DNA from: Nocardiopsis sp. ATB16-24
GTDB taxonomy: Bacteria; Actinomycetota; Actinomycetes; Streptosporangiales; Streptosporangiaceae
Length of the DNA: 64,000 bases
Reading direction: 5' to 3'
NCBI RefSeq assembly: GCF_030271535.1
Contig: NZ_JASCXJ010000003.1
Location: 248,001 to 312,000, forward strand
The notes beneath the pieces are model-generated. The model worked only from the letters and a program-made list of their open reading frames with translations, was not told the DNA's origin and did no database searches. Numbering within the stretch: the first letter of the stretch is position 1; each line of letters opens with the position of its first letter. The position numbers and the translations under genes are program-made. Shown here piece after piece: positions 16,692 through 24,340 of this stretch.

Positions 16692-18365
16692 GTGGGGCGA
16701 GTCAATGGTGATGCGGAGCGAACCTCCGAGGTGGACTACCTCATCATCGGTGCCGGAGTGTGCGGTCTCCACCAGCTGCACGATCTGCTCGAGATCGGGG
16801 CCGACGTGCGAGTGGTCGACGCCAACTCGGGGCTTGGCGGCACCTGGTACAAGAACCGATACCCGGGTTGCCGCTTCGACTCCGAGTCCTACACGTACCA
16901 GTACTCGTTCTCCGAGGAGCTTCTCCAGGAGTGGGATTGGAAGGAGAGGTTCGCCGCCCAACCCGAGACGCTCTCCTACCTCGAACACGTGGCGGACAAG
17001 TTCGACCTGCGGCAGCACATCACCTTCGACATGCGCCTGGTCCGTGCCGAGTGGTCGGAGGACGATCTTCGGTGGACGCTCACCTTCGAGAACGGCCAGG
17101 TGATCCGCGCCAAGTTCGTGCTGTACGCGATGGGACTCCTCTCCGTGCCGACCTATCCGAGGATCCCGGGCAGGGGGACGTTCCGGGGATTGGAGACGCA
17201 CACGTTCGACTGGCCCGAAGGGTATGACGTGACCGGCAAGCGGGTCGCGGTCATCGGCACCGGCGCGAGTGGCGTACAGGTGATCACCGACATCGCCGAC
17301 AAGGTGGAGTCGCTGTCGGTCCTTCAGCGAGACGCCAACTGGTGCGCGCCCTTGGGCAACGCGCCGATCTCCAAGGAGGAGATGCAGGAGCTGAGGGAAA
17401 GGTACGACGAGATCTTCGCGTGGTGCCGTGAGACCCCGGCGGGCTTCATCCACCGGCCCCACCGGACGCTTTCGACCGACGTGACGCGTGAAGAGCGGCT
17501 GCGTCATTGGGAAGAGCTCTACAACGGCCAGGGCGCCGGCCTCTACATGGGCAACTACCGTGACTGCATCACGGAGCCCGGACCCAACCGTGAGCTCTCG
17601 GAGTTCGTCGCCGGCAAGATCCGGGAGCGGGTCGAGGACCCCGAGGTGGCCGAGCTGCTGATCCCGAAGGATCACGGGTTCGGGACGAAGCGGGTCGCGG
17701 GAGAATCCGGCTTCTACGAGGTCTTCAACCAGCCCAACGTCGAGCTCGTCGACCTGATGGCGCACCCGATCCACGAGGTGACCGAGACCGGTATCCGGCT
17801 CGACCTGGGCTCCGGAGAGTTCCGTGACCTGGAGCTGGACGTCATCGTCTACGCCACCGGCTTCGACGCCGTGACCGGTCCCTTCGACCGGATCGAGATC
17901 ATCGGCACCGATGGCGTTCGGCTCAAGGACCGGTGGAAGGACGGGCCCGAGACCTGCCTGGGAGTCCAGGTCTCCTCCTTCCCCAACATGTTCGTTCTCG
18001 TGGGACCGCAGTCGGGCTCGGCCTCGGCCAACTTTCCGCGCGGGATCGAAGACGTCGTCAACTGGATGACACAGACGGCGCTCTACATCGAGGAACACGG
18101 CATCGACAGGTTCGAGGGGCGCCGTGAGGCCGAGATCGCCTGGGTCGAGCACGTGCGTGAGGTGAACTCCAAACTGCTGATGTCACAGACACGGTCGTGG
18201 TTCAACGGGCACAACATCAACCTCGAACGTGATGAGAAACCACGTGTCATGGTCTACCTCGGAGGCGCCCCCCGTTATCGGCGACGACTCACCGAGGAGC
18301 TCGAGAACGGCTATCCCAGCTTCCTGCTGTCGAGTTCCGCCGTGTCGGCCACGTTGTCGACCTGA
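16692..18365 (+). CDS. Baeyer-Villiger monooxygenase (flavin-containing)
   Basis: 557-residue type I BVMO: FAD- and NADPH-dependent insertion of oxygen next to a ketone, giving an ester or lactone. The first Rossmann loop GAGVCG is at residues 20-25, the BVMO fingerprint FRGLETHTFDWP at 164-175 matches F-x-G-x-x-x-H-x-x-x-W-P, and the second Rossmann loop GTGASG is at 189-194. The GGTWYKNRYPGCRFD stretch near 49-63 is also typical of cyclic-ketone BVMOs. GTG 16692 follows a GGAGGAG site; an upstream TTG at 16671 overlaps the operator. It is monocistronic, directly behind operator site 3, and is the best clue that the pathway handles a ring or steroid-like ketone. Confidence 0.93.
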   Translation: MGRVNGDAERTSEVDYLIIGAGVCGLHQLHDLLEIGADVRVVDANSGLGGTWYKNRYPGCRFDSESYTYQYSFSEELLQEWDWKERFAAQPETLSYLEHVADKFDLRQHITFDMRLVRAEWSEDDLRWTLTFENGQVIRAKFVLYAMGLLSVPTYPRIPGRGTFRGLETHTFDWPEGYDVTGKRVAVIGTGASGVQVITDIADKVESLSVLQRDANWCAPLGNAPISKEEMQELRERYDEIFAWCRETPAGFIHRPHRTLSTDVTREERLRHWEELYNGQGAGLYMGNYRDCITEPGPNRELSEFVAGKIRERVEDPEVAELLIPKDHGFGTKRVAGESGFYEVFNQPNVELVDLMAHPIHEVTETGIRLDLGSGEFRDLELDVIVYATGFDAVTGPFDRIEIIGTDGVRLKDRWKDGPETCLGVQVSSFPNMFVLVGPQSGSASANFPRGIEDVVNWMTQTALYIEEHGIDRFEGRREAEIAWVEHVREVNSKLLMSQTRSWFNGHNINLERDEKPRVMVYLGGAPRYRRRLTEELENGYPSFLLSSSAVSATLST

Positions 18366-18387
18366 CCACGGTGCGGCTCGGAGCCGG

Positions 18388-18420
18388 GCCGGCGGGGAGG
18401 CTCCGTCCCTTCCCGCCGGC
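18388..18420. terminator. terminator hairpin between convergent genes
   Basis: GCCGGCGGG (18388-18396) pairs perfectly with CCCGCCGGC (18412-18420) across a 15-base loop. It separates the BVMO (+) from the SDR gene (-). Confidence 0.7.
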
Positions 18421-18426
18421 TCCGGA

Positions 18427-19179
18427 TCACGCGTGGCGACGCAAGCCCCCGTCGACGCCGATCGTCTCACCGGTGACGTAGGAGGCTCCCGCCGAGCACA
18501 GGAAGGCGATCAGGGCGGCCGCCTCCTCCGGCTCCCCGAAGCGTCGCGACGGAATGTTCTGGACGGCGTACTCCTCGCGCGCCTCCGGAGTGGGGAAGTG
18601 GCGCCGTACCTGCTCGCTGTCGATCCGGCCGGGCGCCACACAGTTGACGGTCACACCCGTGGCGGCGACCTCGCGAGAGAACGCCTTGGACCACAGGCGA
18701 CAGGCCGCGATGGCCGCTTGGGCGGCCGTGACGGCGACGGGCTCGAGCAGGCCGACCACGTTCACCACTCGCCCCCGGCCGGACGCTTCCAGTTCGGGGC
18801 GCAATTCCTCGGCGAGCCGGCGCTTGGAATGGAAGTTCAGCTCGAAGGAGTCTCTCCACGCGGCTTCGTCGAGAACACCGCCGGGAGGGTCAGCCTGGCC
18901 CGCGTTGTTGACCACGATGTCCACGCCCCCGAGTTCTTCTCGCGCGGCCCGCCCGATCACCGATGCCGCGTCGGGGGCGCTGAGGTCGCAGGAGAGCAGG
19001 GCCGGACGCCTCCCCGTGGTCTCCGTGATCCGATCGGCGACCGCTTCGAGTGCGTTGATCCTCCGTGCGACCAGCAGCACGTGTACGCCGCTCTCCGCGA
19101 GGGTGATCGCCACCGCGCGACCGATACCCGCACCGGCCCCGGTGACGATCGCTCGAGCACCGTCGAGTCCCAGCTCCAT
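18427..19179 (-). CDS. SDR family oxidoreductase
   Basis: 250-residue classical short-chain dehydrogenase. Residues 11-18 carry the TGAGAGIG cofactor loop and NNAG is near 91-94. In the Ser-x(n)-Tyr-x-x-x-Lys triad region the sequence reads VNVVGLLEPVAVTAAQAAIAACRLWSK (about 136-162): the usual Ser is replaced by the VVGLLE stretch and the usual Tyr position appears as Ala or is shifted, so the catalytic triad is not convincing. It may be a diverged or non-canonical SDR. It is divergent from the thioesterase gene, with operator site 4 between them. Confidence 0.86.
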   Translation of the reverse strand: MELGLDGARAIVTGAGAGIGRAVAITLAESGVHVLLVARRINALEAVADRITETTGRRPALLSCDLSAPDAASVIGRAAREELGGVDIVVNNAGQADPPGGVLDEAAWRDSFELNFHSKRRLAEELRPELEASGRGRVVNVVGLLEPVAVTAAQAAIAACRLWSKAFSREVAATGVTVNCVAPGRIDSEQVRRHFPTPEAREEYAVQNIPSRRFGEPEEAAALIAFLCSAGASYVTGETIGVDGGLRRHA

Positions 19180-19269
19180 GTGACCCCGCTCCTTGCCCTC
19201 AACCGCGCCCGCGCTGAGCCGGTGATGATCTTCGGCTCGGACGCTAGGGCCTTATTCGCACAGATGTCA

Positions 19270-19283
19270 AGCAAGTGCTTGAT
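19270..19283. promoter_or_regulatory. KstR2-type palindromic operator, site 4
   Basis: AGCAAGTGCTTGAT again fits AnCAAGnnCTTGnT, inside the longer perfect 16-bp palindrome TCAAGCAAGTGCTTGA apart from its centre. It lies between the divergent SDR (-) and thioesterase (+) genes, 12 bp before the thioesterase ATG. Confidence 0.72.
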
Positions 19284-19295
19284 AGTCTCTCTCGT

Positions 19296-19907
19296 ATGAC
19301 AGACGATTCCTCAACGGCCGATCCCCGGGCCGAGAGCATCTCTTCCGTGCATCGGTATCACGCGGAGCTGATTTCCCAGTTGCGTGGCTTCTTGGACGAG
19401 TTCTCTTCCGCGTCCCTCACCGAGGCGTCGAGTGAAGAGCTGCGCGCCACCTTGGCCGACTTGACGGAACGGCTCGCCGCCGAGCGAGTACCCGAGGAGG
19501 AGCGGCATTATGGTCGCCTTTTCCGGCTACCCGCGGCGGGGCAGGCCACCACCCCCTGGTACGAGGTGCTCGAATCGACACCGCCCGACTCCCTCACGGG
19601 TCGATCCGTTTTCGGTCCGTTCTTCCTCGGTGGCAGAGGTGCCGCGCACGGAGGATCGATACCACTGCTCTTCGACGAGCTTTTCGGGTGGCTGGCCAAC
19701 GCCGAAGGAATGCCGGCTTCACGTACGGCGTATTTGAACACCCGGTACCTCTCGGTCGTCCGTATCGGAGTCGAACTCACCTTCTCCGCGTGGACGGAGC
19801 GTGCGGAAGGGCGCAAGAGGTTCTTGCGGGCCGAGCTGCGTGACGGGCCAACGCTGTGCGCGGAGGCGGAGAGCCTGTTCGTCACCTTGAGGCCCGGTCA
19901 GGCCTGA
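19296..19907 (+). CDS. PaaI-like hotdog thioesterase
   Basis: 203-residue protein. The N-terminal 60 residues are helical and charged; the C-terminal part is a hotdog fold with FLGGRGAAHGGSIPLLFDELFG (read as two pieces near 112-133), where HGG-x(n)-D/E is the PaaI-type thioesterase signature, then TAYLNTRYLSVV. It would release free acid from a dead-end acyl-CoA. ATG 19296 is preferred over an upstream in-frame GTG at 19275 that lies inside operator site 4. It closes the island on the right. Confidence 0.85.
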   Translation: MTDDSSTADPRAESISSVHRYHAELISQLRGFLDEFSSASLTEASSEELRATLADLTERLAAERVPEEERHYGRLFRLPAAGQATTPWYEVLESTPPDSLTGRSVFGPFFLGGRGAAHGGSIPLLFDELFGWLANAEGMPASRTAYLNTRYLSVVRIGVELTFSAWTERAEGRKRFLRAELRDGPTLCAEAESLFVTLRPGQA

Positions 19908-20794
19908 TCCCACGTGGATCGGCGTCCCGAACATCTCTCAGGGGTGGCGTCCTACCCGCACATGTACGACATCGCCCCGCCCTACGGTGGATGGTCCGGA
20001 ACCGGAAGATCGATGGGTGCGAGCTCGGTGTGGGTGGTGAGAACGCTCATTTTCAGGCCCTCACACCACTGTGCGGAGTGCCGGCAAGAAGAACCGGGAG
20101 GGTGTCGGGTCCTTGGCCGTAGAGTGACGAAGCCCCTTTATCGGATTGAGGGAAGGCATCCTCAAGGGGTCGGGGCTTCGGAGATCGGCATGTGGTGATC
20201 CGGGTGGCCGCCCCATAGGAGGACGCACCGTCATGTGAGTGGAACTCCTCGGTCCGCGGCCCGAAAGAACCCCCTTTTCGCTCACCACGACGGTCATGGC
20301 TCACTTCTCCAGGGGTCGAGGCTGAAGGTGTGCCAGCGGAACTCTTCCTCCCCAGCGCCGAAATCGTCTTCATCCCCTGCTTCCGAGAGGCATCGATTTC
20401 CCCCCAGGACCACGGTGGTGGCGATTCATGGAAGCGACATCGTCGAGTGGTCGCTTGTGGAACACCTCTTACGGAGTGCGCTACCCCGGACGAGCACGAG
20501 ACCGGTCGTCGAGTCCCTCAGCGATCGCGGTCGAGTGGGGCTGATGCCGTGGATCTCGGTCATGGTCGTGACGATGTCGACGCCTGTACCGAAGGTCGTC
20601 ACCGACGTTCCTGTGCCAAGGGCCGCGGTGGACACCGCACCGGGCGCTGTGGGATGTGCCGTCAAGTCCCACCGCTGCCTGAAGCGCGGCGGCCATGCTC
20701 CGACGGCTGCCGGGGCACGGCGAGGAACTCGCGGAACCGGCCCCCGAAACGGGACTGGGGCCCCTCGTGAAAGAGAAGCCCCAGGTCATGAGGG
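19908..20794. other. 887-bp gap without a supported gene
   Basis: No reading frame here resembles a known protein, and codon use lacks the strong third-position GC of neighbouring genes. The only clear structure is a nested inverted repeat: GAAGCCCC (20129-20136) with GGGGCTTC (20172-20179), enclosing TGAGG/CCTCA. It may be a terminator or a small structured RNA. A partly open frame (about 20,400-20,690) could be a relic, but I recognise nothing in it. Confidence 0.5.
20129..20179. repeat. nested inverted repeat
   Basis: Outer arms GAAGCCCC/GGGGCTTC (8 bp) and an inner TGAGG/CCTCA stem form a stem-loop of about 50 bases in the gap after the thioesterase. Function unknown; it is too far (about 220 bp) downstream to be an obvious terminator. 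Confidence 0.55.
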
Positions 20795-20867
20795 CGGCCC
20801 CGGCAGGATTCGAACCTGCGGCACCCGCTTTAGGAGAGCGGTGCTCTATCCCCTGAGCTACGGAGCC
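20795..20867 (-). tRNA. tRNA-Arg (anticodon CCT)
   Basis: On the minus strand the 73-base sequence folds into a full cloverleaf: acceptor GGCTCCG/CGGGGCC (one G-U pair), D stem GCTC/GAGC, anticodon stem CCGCT/AGCGG with loop CTCCTAA, T stem GCAGG/CCTGC with loop TTCGAAT, discriminator G. The anticodon CCT reads the rare AGG arginine codon. CCA is not encoded. Confidence 0.96.
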
Positions 20868-21287
20868 ATGGGTCTGACAGAGGTATGTCCTACCCCGCCA
20901 CCTGGCCAAGCCTAACCCAGGATGGCAGTGGATGGGGTGTCGGTTTTCCGTTCGGGGGGCATGGGTGGGAGACGCTGCCTGCATGGCACAGTACGCTGAC
21001 CTACGATTGGTTGCCCCGACGCGTTGTGATCTCGCTCATGGCGCGTGTCGTGTTACGGCCGCATGTGTACCTCCGGTGATCGTGAACACCGGGACGTGGT
21101 TTCGGTCGGCACTGTGGTGATCAGGGGTTTCTCCGGAAACGGGAACAGAGGGCGTGGTGAAGGGCGAAGCCCCGCACGTCGCCCGCTCCGACCGGCGAAA
21201 CAGCCCCGCGTGGCCGCAGGCGGACATGTAGTACGTTGCGTTGCGGCCACGGGTAGGTGTTCAAGGAAGCAGTCCGGAGGATCATTC
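20868..21287. other. intergenic region and leader of the VanY-like gene
   Basis: 420 bp between tRNA-Arg and the peptidase gene. No protein is evident. The last 240 bases are GC-rich and potentially structured; the stretch around 21132-21175 (GGAAACGGGAAC, then GTGGTGAAGGGC) has a vague likeness to the core of c-di-AMP (ydaO) riboswitches that precede many actinobacterial cell-wall hydrolase genes, but the match is too weak to call. Confidence 0.4.
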
Positions 21288-22394
21288 GTGCCGTTCACTT
21301 CTGATGCGGCGCGGCGCAGGTCCCGCGTGCCGGGTGGCCGCGGGGCGCTGACCGCCCTTGCGATGTCCTACCGTGTCCGTTTCGCTCAGGCGGTGACACT
21401 CGCACTCGTCACCGCGCTGCTCGTGGCCCCGGTGCCGATGGCCGCGCTGGATCCCGCCGAGGCCAGTCTGGAGGAGCTTCGGGAGCGGGCGGAGGCCGCC
21501 GCGGACGAACTCCAGGAGGCCACCGACGAGCAGGTCGAACGCCAGGAGGCGTTGGAGGAGGCCCAGGAGGAGCTGGTCGAGACCCTGTACGACCTCCAGC
21601 AGACCGAGCTCGAACTCAGCGAGATGCGCGAGCCCTTGGCCCAACTGGCCAGCACCCTCTACAAGCAGCCCGACGGAGGCCTGTTGGCGGTGCTGGCGTC
21701 GGGGGCGCTCGTGGAGGATCTGCAAACGCAGTCCTACGCGGCGAAGATCTCCGAGAACAACCAGGCGATGATCCAGGACGCCACCGACCTGCGGGAGGAA
21801 CAGGTCGAACTGGCCAGCCAGGCACAGGAACTACAGACCAACACCCAGCTGGAGGAGGTCGAGCTGGCCGCGGACATCGAGCAGTTGCGTGAGCGTTCGG
21901 AGGAACTCACCGAGGAGCTCTACGGCGAACTCGAAGACCGTGGCATCGACCCCGAGGCCTACATGGCCGCCGGCGACTGCGACCCCGCCAACGCCGCGAA
22001 GGCGCAGGGGGCCCCCAACGGCCTGCTGCCGGGTGAGGCCCTGTGCGACCTCTACGACAACAAGCAGTTGCGGGCCGACGCGGCCGTGGACTTCCTCCAA
22101 CTCAACTCCCGGTACGTGGAGGAGTTCGGCGAGAACATGTGCATCACCAGCGCCTACCGCGACCTGCCCAACCAGCACCGCGTCTACCGCGAGGTGGCAC
22201 CGGGCTTCGCGGCGGTCCCCGGTACGAGCAACCATGGGCTGGGACAGGCGATCGACCTGGGCTGTGGCATCCAGAACTACAGGTCCGAACGTTGGCTGTG
22301 GATGGAGGCCAACGGCGCCGACTACGGGTGGATCCATCCGGCCTGGGCCAAGTCCAGCCCCTTCGAGCCCTGGCACTGGGAGTACACCGGCTGA
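21288..22394 (+). CDS. secreted M15 (VanY-like) D-alanyl-D-alanine carboxypeptidase with coiled-coil N-terminus
   Basis: 368-residue exported protein. GTG 21288 follows a GGAGGA site; ATG 21363 is an alternative without one. A long basic N-region and the hydrophobic stretch AVTLALVTALLVAPVPMAAL make a signal peptide. A Glu/Leu-rich coiled coil follows (about 65-220), like those of cell-division-linked peptidoglycan hydrolases. The C-terminal M15 domain has SNHGLGQAIDLG (His and Asp zinc ligands) and the EPWHWEY motif with the third His and the catalytic Glu. It would trim stem peptides of peptidoglycan. It stands alone, convergent with mscL. Confidence 0.9.
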   Translation: MPFTSDAARRRSRVPGGRGALTALAMSYRVRFAQAVTLALVTALLVAPVPMAALDPAEASLEELRERAEAAADELQEATDEQVERQEALEEAQEELVETLYDLQQTELELSEMREPLAQLASTLYKQPDGGLLAVLASGALVEDLQTQSYAAKISENNQAMIQDATDLREEQVELASQAQELQTNTQLEEVELAADIEQLRERSEELTEELYGELEDRGIDPEAYMAAGDCDPANAAKAQGAPNGLLPGEALCDLYDNKQLRADAAVDFLQLNSRYVEEFGENMCITSAYRDLPNQHRVYREVAPGFAAVPGTSNHGLGQAIDLGCGIQNYRSERWLWMEANGADYGWIHPAWAKSSPFEPWHWEYTG

Positions 22395-22424
22395 CGCCGC
22401 CGGCCCCGTCCCGTCGAGGAGTCC

Positions 22425-22829
22425 TCAGACGGTCTCCGGTACGACCTCGGCGGTGCAGTGGGCGCATCGGGTCGCCCTCTTGTCGATCTCGCTGACGCAG
22501 TGGGGGCACTCGCGGGTGGTGGCCTCCTCGGCCTTGACGAAGCGCTCCACGACCTTGGACACGGGCAGCACCACCAGGAAGTACAGGATCGCGGCGGTGA
22601 TGAGGAAGGAGATCAACGCGTCCACGAAGGCGCCGTACAGGAAACGGCTTCCGTTGATCTCGAAGTAGAGGTCACCGAAGGTCGGGACGCCGCCGAAGAT
22701 ACCGAGCAGCGGAGTGATGAAACCCTCGGTGAACGCGGTGATGAGGTTGGCGAAGACCGAGCCGATCACGACCGCGACCGCCAGCTGCACCAGGTTTCCC
22801 TGGAACAGGAACTTCTTGAAACCCTGCAT
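22425..22829 (-). CDS. mscL: large-conductance mechanosensitive channel with C-terminal zinc ribbon
   Basis: 134-residue MscL: MQGFKKFLFQGNLVQLAVAV at the N-terminus (amphipathic S1 helix and TM1), a periplasmic loop (GVPTFGDLYFEING), and TM2 (ALISFLITAAILYFLVVLP). The usual charged C-terminal helix is followed by a rubredoxin-like zinc ribbon (CPHC and CAHC, about residues 108-127), an extension found in some actinobacteria. ATG 22829 has GGACTCCTCC-complement (AGGAGGA class) upstream. The channel opens under hypo-osmotic tension. Confidence 0.93.
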   Translation of the reverse strand: MQGFKKFLFQGNLVQLAVAVVIGSVFANLITAFTEGFITPLLGIFGGVPTFGDLYFEINGSRFLYGAFVDALISFLITAAILYFLVVLPVSKVVERFVKAEEATTRECPHCVSEIDKRATRCAHCTAEVVPETV

Positions 22830-23052
22830 GGAGGAGTCCTGTCGAATCCGTGGTGAACGTCCTTGCCCCGAAACCGCGGGGCGTGCCCTCCTCCGCGCGC
22901 TGTGCCACCGCGCACGGGGTGGGCGTGGGGCCCGCGACGGAGCGGACGCCTTCTTCGAGGCCTCTTCCACACGGCCCCGGCACGGGGGGAGGGGCGCCGC
23001 CGACGTGAGGGTCCGCGGCGCCCGGCCAGCTTCGCCCACACCCGGGCGGGGG

Positions 23053-23703
23053 TCAACCGCGGATGGTGATGGACAATCGGGAGGAGGCGGCGTGGCCCGC
23101 CAGACTCCTGGCCTCGGCGGGGGTGGCGGCGATGAGGATCAACGCCCCGCCCTCCCCCGCCTGGCCGGTCTCGCGGGGCAGGGCGAGAACGGGCCGGTCG
23201 TTGGCCACCTCCACGGCGGCACCGGCACGAGCGGGTCCCAGGTCGTCGTGGCCGTGGGCGGCGAGGACGTCCACCCTGCTGCCGGGGGAGAGCAGGTCCA
23301 CGGCGCCGGGGTCGGCGACCCGCACGGGGACGGCGACCAGGCCGGGCCCGTAGGGCCGGGCGGGCGGATCGGAGAGCCGGGCGTCGGTGATGACCTCACC
23401 ACGGCGCACGGGGGCGTTGAGCAGGAGCCCGGAGGTGTCGGTGTCGGCGTCCAGGGCGCCCGCGGGTACGACTTCCGCGGGCAGGGCCAGTGCGGTCAGG
23501 TCGTGCCCGGTGAGCGGGCTCGCGGCGTCCAGGTCACGGGAGGCGACCAGGACCGGGGTGGTGGGGGTCGGGAGGGGGCGTACGGCCAGGACGGCGCTGA
23601 CGAGCGCCGCGGCGGCCAACAGGGCGGCCAGAGGGCGTCGGCGCCGGTCCAGGAGGCGGACGACCGCCCGGCGGTGCCGATAGGGGGGTGGTGCGTCGGT
23701 CAC
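23053..23703 (-). CDS. SAF/RcpC-CpaB-like membrane-anchored protein
   Basis: 216 residues with one N-terminal transmembrane segment (PLAALLAAAALVSAVLAV, about 24-41) preceded by an Arg-rich cytosolic end, then an SAF-type domain (VLVASRDLDAASPLTGHDL) and an RcpC-like part with GLVAVPVRVADP and LLSPGSRVDVLA. Such proteins are related to CpaB/RcpC of Flp/Tad pili, but no tad genes are nearby, and this locus (SAF protein beside mscL and fmdB) appears in many actinomycetes without pili. Function unknown. Confidence 0.82.
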   Translation of the reverse strand: MTDAPPPYRHRRAVVRLLDRRRRPLAALLAAAALVSAVLAVRPLPTPTTPVLVASRDLDAASPLTGHDLTALALPAEVVPAGALDADTDTSGLLLNAPVRRGEVITDARLSDPPARPYGPGLVAVPVRVADPGAVDLLSPGSRVDVLAAHGHDDLGPARAGAAVEVANDRPVLALPRETGQAGEGGALILIAATPAEARSLAGHAASSRLSITIRG

Positions 23704-23822
23704 GCCTCAACGTTAGATCGCCACGGCGTCCCCGGAGCGTTGTCCACAGGCTCGATCCCCGGGCGGGTACGCGGTGTGCCGTCGAGTTCCCGACGGCACA
23801 CCGCCGTCAACGGTCCGAAGAC

Positions 23823-24164
23823 TCAGGTGGTCGCGGCGGACGTGCTTCCCGCCGTGCTGGTGGTGCTCGCGCTGCCGCTCTCCGTGGAGGAGCCCTTGCC
23901 GTCCGTGGAGGAGGAGGCGGAGGCCGATGTGTCGCCGCCCTTGCCCTCACCGGAGTTGGAGCCGGTCAGCGCGGAGCTGTTGGAGCTCTTGCCGCTGTCG
24001 GTGCGGTAGAAGCCGGAACCCTTGAACACGATGCCCACGGCGGAGTACACCTTGCGCAGGCGTCCCTCGCACTCGGGGCAGACGGTCAGCGCGTCGTCGC
24101 TGAAGCTCTGCACGACCTCCAGCTGGGCGCCGCACTCGGTGCACGCGTACTGGTACGTAGGCAC
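23823..24164 (-). CDS. FmdB/CxxC zinc-ribbon regulatory-type protein
   Basis: 113-residue protein starting at GTG 24164 (MPTYQYACTECG) with an AAGGAGG site 6-7 bases upstream. The FmdB zinc ribbon uses CTEC and CPEC (about residues 8-32) and continues into GIVFKGSGFYRTD, the family's conserved end. The last 50 residues are Ser/Gly/Thr-rich and probably disordered. The role of FmdB proteins is poorly known. A CIRCE element lies 18 bases before the start codon, so heat-shock control by HrcA is likely. Confidence 0.88.
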   Translation of the reverse strand: MPTYQYACTECGAQLEVVQSFSDDALTVCPECEGRLRKVYSAVGIVFKGSGFYRTDSGKSSNSSALTGSNSGEGKGGDTSASASSSTDGKGSSTESGSASTTSTAGSTSAATT

Positions 24165-24181
24165 TGTTCGAGTCCTCCTTG

Positions 24182-24208
24182 TTAGCACTCTCGCCCGTTG
24201 ACTGCTAA
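24182..24208 (-). promoter_or_regulatory. CIRCE element (HrcA operator)
   Basis: TTAGCACTC - 9 bases - GACTGCTAA matches the CIRCE consensus TTAGCACTC-N9-GAGTGCTAA with a single mismatch. Overlapping it on the minus strand is a possible -10 box TACTAT. It lies between the fmdB-type gene and its promoter, the normal position of a CIRCE repressor site. Confidence 0.82.
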
Positions 24209-24340
24209 ATAGTACGCGCTCCCCGGCCGAGGGCGTGACAGGGCCCGGTGTCGAGCGCGAACGCCCGGACGAGGGCCGGGCCGCCGACACCGCCGTAGGT
24301 CCACCTGCGACGACGTTCCGGCGACTCCCCGAGGCCCCGC

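Noticed and set aside
20235..20915. Plus-strand frame of 226 codons in the gap before tRNA-Arg
   Set aside because: It runs through the tRNA gene, shows no domain, and its codon pattern is not that of the neighbours.
21045..21287. c-di-AMP riboswitch before the VanY-like gene
   Set aside because: Only scattered similarity to the ydaO core; the conserved GGGGGA and CCGACAGC-like blocks are not clearly present.
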